From Devosia sp. (GTDB lineage Bacteria; Pseudomonadota; Alphaproteobacteria; Rhizobiales; Devosiaceae): a stretch of 8,173 bases of DNA. The stretch is taken from contig JAQGKG010000122.1 in NCBI GenBank assembly GCA_028290245.1, positions 1 to 8,173 of the forward strand, written 5' to 3'. Position 1 is the stretch's first letter. Every line of letters begins with the position of its first letter. Made by a program: the position numbers and the translations under genes. The notes under the pieces are model-generated. The model made no database searches. It was not told the origin of the DNA and saw nothing but the letters and a program-made list of their open reading frames with translations. This document shows positions 1-5,067 of this stretch, piece after piece.

Positions 1-1
1 G

Positions 2-190
2 ACGCGCCGCGCCGAGCGCATCACTGCCGAACTGGCAACCGTGGAAAGCGACACCAGCCCCGAGGCCCTGCGTTATCTCAATCGCTTGTCGGACTTGCTG
101 TTCGTGTTGTCGCGCGTCGCCAACAACAATGGCGCGAAGGACGTGCTCTGGGTCCCCGGCAATAATGGCGATTTGAAAAAAGGCGGCTAG
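2..190 (+). CDS. PduO-type cob(I)alamin adenosyltransferase, C-terminal fragment
   Basis: This is the last 62 codons of a gene that begins before the window, ending in TAG. The enzyme transfers the 5'-deoxyadenosyl group of ATP to cob(I)alamin, giving coenzyme B12, in the cytoplasm. Seen: the fragment carries the C-terminal block of the PduO/MMAB family, with ALRYLNRLSDLLFVLSR followed by a short Asn-rich turn and DVLWVPG. The helix supplying the conserved Arg/Asn/Asp residues of the active site is therefore present; the N-terminal ATP-binding part lies outside. The end GDLKKGG is an ordinary polar tail. The gene converges on the diguanylate cyclase gene, and the two are separated by a palindromic repeat. 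The family assignment is firm from the motif. The exact role (corrinoid salvage or methylmalonyl-CoA mutase support) cannot be told from this fragment. Confidence 0.88.
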   Translation, partial: TRRAERITAELATVESDTSPEALRYLNRLSDLLFVLSRVANNNGAKDVLWVPGNNGDLKKGG

Positions 191-191
191 A

Positions 192-235
192 GCATCGTGC
201 GGAAAAGTGGGAACCTGTTTTCTGCATAACGATGC
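192..235. repeat. Imperfect palindrome, RIME-like intergenic repeat, first hairpin
   Basis: The outer arms GCATCGT (192-198) and ACGATGC (229-235) pair perfectly. The inner arms GCGGAAAA (199-206) and TTTTCTGC (218-225) pair with one mismatch that is a G-U wobble in RNA. The loop is 207-217 and there is a three-base bulge at 226-228. The GGAAAAGTGGGAACC core resembles the palindromic intergenic mosaic elements that are repeated many times in rhizobial chromosomes; this likeness is from memory. It begins one base after the upstream stop codon, so it may also act as a 3' end hairpin, although no T-run follows it. Confidence 0.75.
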
Positions 236-248
236 GTCAACAAAGATC

Positions 249-285
249 TAGAGCCGGCGATTTAATCAAACCGCATAAGGCTCTA
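249..285. repeat. Second hairpin of the intergenic repeat, overlapping the cyclase stop codon
   Basis: TAGAGCC (249-255) and GGCTCTA (279-285) are perfect inverted arms around a 23-base AT-richer loop. The right arm contains the TAG stop codon of the minus-strand diguanylate cyclase gene. With the first hairpin it forms a two-part module filling the whole space between the convergent genes. It may be part of the same repeat family or a weak bidirectional terminator. Confidence 0.55.
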
Positions 286-1446
286 GGCCGCACGGTCGGG
301 CGCCGGATCGATCAAGGGCCCGGCCGCCGCCGAACCAACCTCATTAGCCGGCCTCAACAGCGTTTCACCGGACAGCACCACCCGGTTGCGGCCGTTGCGC
401 TTGGCAGCATAGAGCGCCACATCGGCCTGCACGAACATCTCATTGCTGGGCGTCGCGCCGGGAGCGACCGAGACGCCAAAGCTGGCCGTAATCTTGATCG
501 TGTGGCCTTCCCAGTGAATATCCAGTCCCTCAATGGCGCTGCGCAGCCGCTCTGCAACTTCCAGCGCTTTCGCCGTCCCGGTGTTGGGCAGCAGCACCGC
601 CAGTTCTTCTCCGCCGAGCCGAGACAGCAAGTCGCGATTGCGTATATTAGCGCGCAGGATCATCGAAACCTGCTGCAGCACATAGTCACCCGCGGAATGG
701 CCATGAGTGTCGTTGACCAGCTTGAAATGGTCGAGATCGAGGATCAGCAGCGCCGATTCCTTGCTTTCGAGCCGCAGGCCGGCAATGCCACGCTCAAAGG
801 CGCGCCGATTCGGTAGGGCCGTCAGCGCATCGGTCAGCGCCCGGGTCTTCCAGGACTGCTCCCGCTCGATCTGATTGAGCTCGCGGTCGACGAACAGACC
901 CAGCAGCACGGATGCGAACACCGAGGCTGCCACCATATAGGGCGCAATAATGCCGATTAGCGCCCCGACGGTCGAGTAGCCCATGACGATGCCGGTGAAG
1001 AGATAGCAGGAGACGACTAGGCCCAGCACCACAAGATGATGCGCCTTGATCGGCGTCTTTGGCCTGAGGAAATAGCGCCAGCCCAGACCCAGCAAGGCAG
1101 CAACGGCAATGCCTGTAGCGCCGGGCACAGCCCCAAGCCCGCCCAACCACAACCGGTAGCTTCCGCTGATTGCCACCGCCACCAAAGCGGCAGGCCAGCC
1201 ACCGAATGCTGCGGCAAAGGCCACGATCAGCGCCCGTGAGTCCACGATGAGGCCATCGCCGATCCGCGCTGGTGCCATCATGGAGATGATACCACCGCAG
1301 CCAAAGATCAGGCCCTGCACCAGGGATCGCACGGAGCGCGGCCAATATTGGCGCTCGACTTGACCAAAACAGATCGCCAGCAGCGCCAGCAAGCTGATGC
1401 CGTGGATCAGGGCGATAACAAGTTCCTGGACAAGCATATGGTTCAT
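283..1446 (-). CDS. Membrane diguanylate cyclase with 5TM-5TMR_LYT sensor and GGDEF domain
   Basis: Likely makes cyclic di-GMP from two GTP at the inner membrane, in response to an unknown signal sensed by the membrane domain. Seen (387 aa): about six hydrophobic segments between residues 7 and 187. The stretch with GGIISMMAP, VDSRALIVAFAAAFGG and YRLWLGG matches the 5TM-5TMR_LYT fold known from LytS/YhcK-type sensors. The GGDEF domain runs from LTDALTALPNRRAF (204-217) through LDLDHFKLVND (236-246) to ADVALYAAKRNGRNRV (341-356). The signature is GGEEL at 278-282, with Leu in place of the usual Phe. RNRD (269-272), five residues before it, fits the RxxD inhibitory site, so product feedback inhibition is expected. 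I chose the ATG at 1446 because AGAGGG precedes it and the membrane domain starts at once. A GTG 30 codons upstream (1536) has no ribosome site and would add a polar stretch unlike the family. It is divergent from the tiny-protein operon at 1650. Confidence 0.88.
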   Translation of the reverse strand: MNHMLVQELVIALIHGISLLALLAICFGQVERQYWPRSVRSLVQGLIFGCGGIISMMAPARIGDGLIVDSRALIVAFAAAFGGWPAALVAVAISGSYRLWLGGLGAVPGATGIAVAALLGLGWRYFLRPKTPIKAHHLVVLGLVVSCYLFTGIVMGYSTVGALIGIIAPYMVAASVFASVLLGLFVDRELNQIEREQSWKTRALTDALTALPNRRAFERGIAGLRLESKESALLILDLDHFKLVNDTHGHSAGDYVLQQVSMILRANIRNRDLLSRLGGEELAVLLPNTGTAKALEVAERLRSAIEGLDIHWEGHTIKITASFGVSVAPGATPSNEMFVQADVALYAAKRNGRNRVVLSGETLLRPANEVGSAAAGPLIDPAPDRAA

Positions 1447-1637
1447 GCGCCCTCTGGCAGCTAAGCTTCTATCTACCCTTAAAAAGTGAGGGACCGATGA
1501 AGCTGCTACCCTTGTGGGCCGCTCTCCTTGCCGCACCGTTAATGCGCCGTTTCAAGCAACAAGTTTCATCAAATTGACATGCTGGGCCAAGGCTTTGTTC
1601 ACACCTTGCTCCTAGTTTAAGAGCGGGCTGTCAGCAC

Positions 1638-1643
1638 AGGAGG
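1638..1643 (+). promoter_or_regulatory. Strong ribosome binding site of the small motility-family gene
   Basis: AGGAGG, continuing into a T, is a near-perfect complement of the 16S rRNA tail. It lies 6 bases before the ATG at 1650. The in-frame GTG directly before that ATG is too close to the site (3 bases), so the ATG is the better start. Confidence 0.8.
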
Positions 1644-1649
1644 TCCGTG

Positions 1650-1832
1650 ATGAATAGCGACCTTACGATGCAAGTGGTGGCGATGAACTCGAGCAAGCTG
1701 CAAACCAGCATGCAGATTGCCGTGTTCAAGAAGTCCCACGAAATGCAGACCGATCTGCTGGAAACGTTGATGCAGACGGCGCTGTCGGCCCCACCGCCCG
1801 GTCAGGGCGCAAAAGTCGATAAGCTCGCCTGA
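1650..1832 (+). CDS. YjfB-family putative motility protein (small)
   Basis: A 60-residue protein resembling the YjfB_motility family, small proteins named for a putative link to motility whose molecular function is not established. Seen: a polar N-terminus, then an amphipathic helix (about residues 8-44) with the family-like pattern SSKLQTSMQIAVFKKSHEMQ, then LLETLMQ, a proline-rich break APPPGQG and the ending VDKLA. Family members typically have about this length and end in a short 'LGxxIDxxx' strand, which the PGQGAKVDKLA end resembles. There is no signal peptide and no membrane segment. It is the first gene of a two-gene operon: the next gene starts 18 bases downstream with its own AGGAGG. 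The neighbouring divergent gene encodes a c-di-GMP synthase, and c-di-GMP commonly controls motility, so a functional link is plausible but inferred. No flagellar gene is in the window. Confidence 0.72.
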   Translation: MNSDLTMQVVAMNSSKLQTSMQIAVFKKSHEMQTDLLETLMQTALSAPPPGQGAKVDKLA

Positions 1833-1837
1833 CCATC

Positions 1838-1843
1838 AGGAGG
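1838..1843 (+). promoter_or_regulatory. Strong ribosome binding site of the second tiny gene
   Basis: AGGAGG lies 7 bases before the ATG at 1851, in the 18-base gap after the preceding stop codon. Having the same perfect site in front of both tiny reading frames supports both as real, well-translated genes. Confidence 0.78.
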
Positions 1844-1850
1844 ATGCGCG

Positions 1851-2072
1851 ATGAGCAATGCTCTCGGAATCAGCCCAAGCGTCATGATCAACCGCATGGT
1901 CGATCAATCAGGAACATCCCAGAACGCGTCGCTGCTCAAGGTCGCCGAAATGCGCCTTAAGCTGATGAACGCCGTGGATGACGAACAGTATGAGGCGGCT
2001 CAGCTCAGCCCGACCGGCGAAGCCGACGCAGTCGCCCTCAGCTCCGGCGCTGTTGTCGACAGGCTGATCTAG
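1851..2072 (+). CDS. Hypothetical small protein, possibly a diverged YjfB-like partner
   Basis: A 73-residue protein that I do not recognise. Seen: a short N-terminal stretch MSNALGISPSVMINRMVDQ, a Ser/Gln-rich turn, a predicted amphipathic helix around SLLKVAEMRLKLMNAVDDEQ (residues 28-47), an acidic Ala-rich linker, and the end SSGAVVDRLI. There is no signal peptide, membrane segment or cysteine, and it is acidic overall. It is the second gene of the operon and has its own AGGAGG. The end GAVVDRLI parallels GAKVDKLA in the upstream protein, and a Lys-x-x-x-Glu-Met pattern occurs in the helices of both. It may therefore be a diverged duplicate or a partner of the YjfB-like protein; this is inference. 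Its TAG stop is shared, through the palindrome CTAG, with the stop of the convergent tlpA gene. Confidence 0.68.
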   Translation: MSNALGISPSVMINRMVDQSGTSQNASLLKVAEMRLKLMNAVDDEQYEAAQLSPTGEADAVALSSGAVVDRLI

Positions 2073-2731
2073 GCGCCGAGCGCCAGCAGCGCCGCGATCA
2101 CCCGTTCGCCATCCGGCGTGTTCCATTCCGCCGGCCCCTGCAGCACCGCCAGCTCGCAGCCATTCTTGTCCAGCACCAGCGTCGCCGGCAATCCAATCGC
2201 CACCGCCTGCTGCTTCAGCCGTTCGAAGGCTGCGAATGTATTATCGGCATACAGCGGCAGGTTAGCGAACTTGTTGTCGTCGAGAAACGCCTGCGCCTTC
2301 TCCAGCCCGTTGGCACCGATATCGAGATTGATCGGCAGCACCATGAAGGCATCGGAATTGTATTTGGTCGCCAGCGCATCGAGCGCCGGCATTTCTTCCC
2401 GGCACGGCACGCACCAGCTGGCCCAGAAATTCACCAGTAGCGCCTTGCCCTTGAAGTCGGCGATTGTCAGGTCTTTGCCGGCAGCGTCCTTGAACGCCAG
2501 TGTCGCATAGCCGCGCCCTTCGCCAGTGCCATTCAGCGCCGCTAGCTCACCCATCGCGGCGTCGCCGATCGCTGCGGCGGCTGCATCCTGCACCGGGCAT
2601 TCCTTTGCCTGCCCGGCATTGCCGAGCATGACCCACGCCGCTATAGCTAGCGCCAATCCAGCCAAGCCCGCGATGATCCACAGCCGAACCCGGCTTGATG
2701 CTCGGGGGCGAGGCGCCTGCATATCGGTCAT
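2069..2731 (-). CDS. tlpA: TlpA-family thiol:disulfide oxidoreductase, membrane anchored
   Basis: A periplasmic thioredoxin-like protein of 220 aa that reduces disulfides. In rhizobia TlpA serves cytochrome oxidase biogenesis by reducing copper-delivery proteins and CoxB. Seen: a basic N-terminus, one membrane anchor (about 16-37, VRLWIIAGLAGLALAIAAW), then a TlpA/AhpC-TSA thioredoxin fold. The redox centre is WCVPC (106-110) after LLVNFWAS. The cis-proline loop is GLPATLVLD (180-188). The helix after the active site begins REEMPALDAL. Extra cysteines sit at 45 and 192, which also occurs in TlpA-type proteins where a second disulfide is formed; here that is a guess. The start at 2731 has GGAG 8 bases upstream. 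It is divergent from argH with only 22 bases between start codons and converges on the tiny-gene operon with overlapping stops. A CcmG/ResA role is an alternative, but no cytochrome c maturation genes are nearby. Confidence 0.88.
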   Translation of the reverse strand: MTDMQAPRPRASSRVRLWIIAGLAGLALAIAAWVMLGNAGQAKECPVQDAAAAAIGDAAMGELAALNGTGEGRGYATLAFKDAAGKDLTIADFKGKALLVNFWASWCVPCREEMPALDALATKYNSDAFMVLPINLDIGANGLEKAQAFLDDNKFANLPLYADNTFAAFERLKQQAVAIGLPATLVLDKNGCELAVLQGPAEWNTPDGERVIAALLALGA

Positions 2732-2753
2732 GAACTAGTCTCCGGGGTATTCG

Positions 2754-4202
2754 ATGAGCAACAAGATGTGGGGTGGACGGTTTGCCACCGGCCCCGACGC
2801 CATCATGGAAGAAATCAACGCATCGATCGGTTTCGATCAGCGTCTGTTCCGCCAGGATATTGCCGGATCGATCGCCCATGCAACAATGCTCGCGGAAACG
2901 GGCATTCTGACGCAGGAAGACCGCGACAGCATCGTAGCGGGTCTAACCGAGGTACTGGCCGAAATCGAGGGCGGCAGTTTCACGTTCTCGCGGGCGCTCG
3001 AAGACATACACATGAATGTCGAATCACGCCTGCGCGAAAAGATCGGCGACGCGGCCGGGCGCCTCCACACCGCCCGCTCGCGCAACGACCAGGTCGCAAC
3101 CGACTTCAAGCTCTACGTCCGCGACACCATCGATACGCTGGTGGTCCAGGTCCATACGCTGCAACTCGCGCTGGTCACCAAGGCCGAGGACGAAGCCGAG
3201 ACCATCATGCCCGGTTTTACCCATCTGCAGAGCGCCCAGCCGGTGACCTTTGGCCACCATCTGCTGGCCTATGTCGAAATGCTCGCCCGCGACGCCGGCC
3301 GCCTGCTCGACGCCCGCAAGCGCCTCAACGAAAGTCCATTGGGATCGGCCGCACTCGCCGGCACGCCCTATCCGATCGATCGGCAGATGACCGCCGAAAA
3401 GCTCGGCTTTGACCGCCCCACCGCCAATTCGCTGGATGCTGTTTCCGATCGCGACTTCATCATCGAAACCCTGGCCGCAGCTTCCATCTGCGCCATGCAC
3501 CTGTCGCGCTTCGCCGAGGAAATGGTGATCTGGTCCTCGGCCCAGTTCGGCTTCGTACGCCTCAGCGACAAGTTCACCACCGGCAGCTCGATCATGCCGC
3601 AGAAGCGTAATCCCGATGCCGCTGAGCTGGTTCGCGCCAAGATCGGCCGCATCCTCGGCGCGCTGACTTCACTGATCGTGGTGATGAAAGGCCTGCCGCT
3701 GGCCTATTCCAAGGACATGCAGGAAGACAAGGAAGTCGCCTTCGACGCGCTGGATTCGCTGTCGCTGTCGCTGGCAGCCATGACCGGCATGGTCGGCGAC
3801 ATGGTGCCGAACCGCGAGCGCATGCGTATCTCGGCCGCCGCCGGCTTCTCCACCGCCACCGATATCGCCGACTGGCTGGTGCGCGAGCTCAATATTCCTT
3901 TCCGCGACGCCCACCATATTACTGGGCAGGTTGTGGCACTGGCCGAGCAGAAGAACTGTGGCCTCGAAGGGCTCACAATAGAAGACTTTAAATCAGTCGA
4001 TGAGCGCATCGATAGCCGCGTCCACAAGGTTCTGACCGTCGAAGCCTCGGTCGCTGCCCGCAAGTCCTATGGCGGCACCGCGCCGGCCAACGTCCTGCAG
4101 CAGGCCGCCCGTTGGAAGACCCAACTCACTGGCCAGGCTCACGAGCCAAAGCCCCTCGCCAAGAAAAAGCATGGCGGCCATGGCGACGGCGGGGTTGAAT
4201 GA
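2754..4202 (+). CDS. argH: Argininosuccinate lyase
   Basis: Cleaves argininosuccinate to arginine and fumarate, the last step of arginine synthesis, as a cytoplasmic homotetramer. Seen (482 aa): the N-terminal KMWGGRF, the conserved HTARSRNDQVATD (105-117), GFTHLQSAQPVTFGHHLLAY (154-173) containing the catalytic His at 157, and the fumarase/aspartase superfamily signature GSSIMPQKRNPD (277-288) with the mobile-loop serine. YSKDMQEDKE (318-327) is also typical. The conserved domain seems to end near residue 460. A Lys/His/Gly-rich tail follows (463-482), longer than in most family members as I remember them. The ATG start has a weak GGGG 6 bases upstream. The promoter must overlap the 5' end of the divergent tlpA gene, since only 22 bases separate the two starts. 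Downstream genes chaC and lysA lie on the same strand. Confidence 0.97.
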   Translation: MSNKMWGGRFATGPDAIMEEINASIGFDQRLFRQDIAGSIAHATMLAETGILTQEDRDSIVAGLTEVLAEIEGGSFTFSRALEDIHMNVESRLREKIGDAAGRLHTARSRNDQVATDFKLYVRDTIDTLVVQVHTLQLALVTKAEDEAETIMPGFTHLQSAQPVTFGHHLLAYVEMLARDAGRLLDARKRLNESPLGSAALAGTPYPIDRQMTAEKLGFDRPTANSLDAVSDRDFIIETLAAASICAMHLSRFAEEMVIWSSAQFGFVRLSDKFTTGSSIMPQKRNPDAAELVRAKIGRILGALTSLIVVMKGLPLAYSKDMQEDKEVAFDALDSLSLSLAAMTGMVGDMVPNRERMRISAAAGFSTATDIADWLVRELNIPFRDAHHITGQVVALAEQKNCGLEGLTIEDFKSVDERIDSRVHKVLTVEASVAARKSYGGTAPANVLQQAARWKTQLTGQAHEPKPLAKKKHGGHGDGGVE

Positions 4203-4230
4203 ACTAGGCGAATAAGTCACCGTTCTGTTT

Positions 4231-4267
4231 GGCGCCATGCGCCACCTTCTCCCCTAGCGGGAGAAGG
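4231..4267. repeat. Tandem hairpins, REP-like intergenic repeat in the chaC leader
   Basis: Two adjacent perfect inverted repeats: GGCGC-CAT-GCGCC (4231-4243) and CCTTCTCCC-CTAGC-GGGAGAAGG (4245-4267, a 9-bp stem with a 5-base loop). The CCTTCTCCC...GGGAGAAGG palindrome is familiar as a dispersed intergenic repeat in Hyphomicrobiales genomes; this is from memory. There is no T-run on the plus strand, so it is not a standard terminator for argH. It sits 17 bases before the chaC start and could fold in the messenger near the ribosome binding site. Confidence 0.72.
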
Positions 4268-4274
4268 AGATAAC

Positions 4275-4278
4275 GGAG
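4275..4278 (+). promoter_or_regulatory. Ribosome binding site selecting the TTG start of chaC
   Basis: GGAG lies 6 bases before the TTG at 4285. The nearest in-frame ATG (4306) has no purine-rich site in front of it, so TTG is the preferred start. Confidence 0.55.
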
Positions 4279-4284
4279 CGTATT

Positions 4285-5004
4285 TTGGCTAAACAATCCC
4301 GACAGATGCGGCTCACCGAGCGTCATGTCGGCTATGTGCGTGCTGACGACCCCTCCGACGAGATGCCGCCCCCTCCCCCCGGGATGGTCGCGGCAACGCC
4401 GGATGATTATGCCCACGCCATCGACACCCTGCTCGGACCAGACCGCGGCCACGACGAGGTCTGGATCTTTGCCTACGGCTCGCTGATCTGGAAACCGGCC
4501 TGCGATTTCGTCGAAATGCGCACCGGCTTGGTCCGTGGCTGGCATCGCGCCTTTTGTCTCGGCTGGAACAATCGCTTCCGTGGCTCTGATGCGAACCCGG
4601 GCCTAATGCTGGCCCTCGATCGCGGCGGCGCCTGCAATGGCGTGCTGTATCGCCTCCCCACCGGCCAGATTGACGACAACATGACCAAGCTGCTGGAACG
4701 CGAAATGGGCTGGCTGCCCTCGCCGTTCCCGCCGCGCTGGGTTAACGTCAAATCCGGCGACCGCGTCATCCGCGCCATTACCTTCTGCATCGACCGCAAT
4801 TCCGGCCGCTATGTCTCGGGCCTTTCGATCAATCAGATCGCCGACATGCTGGCAACCGCAGTCGGCTCGCGCGGCTCGATGGCCGAATACCTGTTCGCCA
4901 CCGTGCGGCACCTCGAAGACATGGGCATCCACGACCCCCATTTGTGGCAGTTGCAGTCGCTGGTCGCCGATCGGATCGAAGCCGCCTATGAGCCCGATCG
5001 CTAA
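4285..5004 (+). CDS. chaC: ChaC-family glutathione-specific gamma-glutamylcyclotransferase
   Basis: Predicted to split glutathione into 5-oxoproline and Cys-Gly in the cytoplasm, so it takes part in glutathione turnover. Seen (239 aa): a poorly conserved N-terminal extension (1-57) with a proline run PPPPPPG (28-33), then the ChaC domain. This opens with WIFAYGSLIWKP (60-71), whose YGSL is the substrate-binding signature, followed by RGWHRAFC (84-91) and the typical GACNGVLYRL (115-124). The Glu of the LLEREMG motif (Glu140) aligns with the catalytic Glu of ChaC proteins. GLSINQIADMLATAVGSRGS and YLFATVRHLEDMGIHDPHL are typical of the C-terminal half. The start is TTG with GGAG 6 bases ahead; the ATG at codon 8 is the alternative. 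It lies between argH and lysA, 82 bases after argH and 63 before lysA, and is likely co-transcribed with one or both. Base use is like the neighbours. Confidence 0.9.
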   Translation: MAKQSRQMRLTERHVGYVRADDPSDEMPPPPPGMVAATPDDYAHAIDTLLGPDRGHDEVWIFAYGSLIWKPACDFVEMRTGLVRGWHRAFCLGWNNRFRGSDANPGLMLALDRGGACNGVLYRLPTGQIDDNMTKLLEREMGWLPSPFPPRWVNVKSGDRVIRAITFCIDRNSGRYVSGLSINQIADMLATAVGSRGSMAEYLFATVRHLEDMGIHDPHLWQLQSLVADRIEAAYEPDR

Positions 5005-5056
5005 CTCTTGCTTCCGTTTCCACGGCGCTTGCACTAGAGCCTAGGGCACTTCCGAC

Positions 5057-5060
5057 GGAG
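5057..5060 (+). promoter_or_regulatory. Ribosome binding site selecting the TTG start of lysA
   Basis: GGAG lies 7 bases before the TTG at 5068. No ATG or GTG start near the expected N-terminus is available in this frame, and the protein from TTG matches the usual LysA beginning. Confidence 0.7.
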
Positions 5061-5067
5061 CCCTGCC

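Noticed and set aside
232..816. Long plus-strand open frame (194 codons) opposite the diguanylate cyclase
   Set aside because: It lies antisense to the GGDEF domain, whose motifs are unmistakable, and its Arg/Gln/His-rich product is typical of a high-GC shadow frame.
1476..1492. Small inverted repeat CCCT...AGGG upstream of the cyclase
   Set aside because: Only four paired bases, which is expected by chance.
1447..1536. Upstream GTG start adding 30 residues to the diguanylate cyclase
   Set aside because: There is no ribosome site, the added stretch is polar and unlike the family, and the ATG at 1446 has AGAGGG ahead of it.
1574..1602. Possible promoter for the tiny-protein operon: perfect TTGACA at 1574-1579
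   Set aside because: The hexamer 17 bases downstream (GTTCAC) is a poor -10. The -35 box is noted, but I do not call a promoter.
1588..1608. Inverted repeat CAAGG...CCTTG before the tiny-protein operon
   Set aside because: A five-base arm without other support.
5005..5067. Promoter or small lipoprotein gene between chaC and lysA
   Set aside because: TTGCTT at 5008 has no convincing -10 partner, and none of the frames holds a signal sequence or lipobox.
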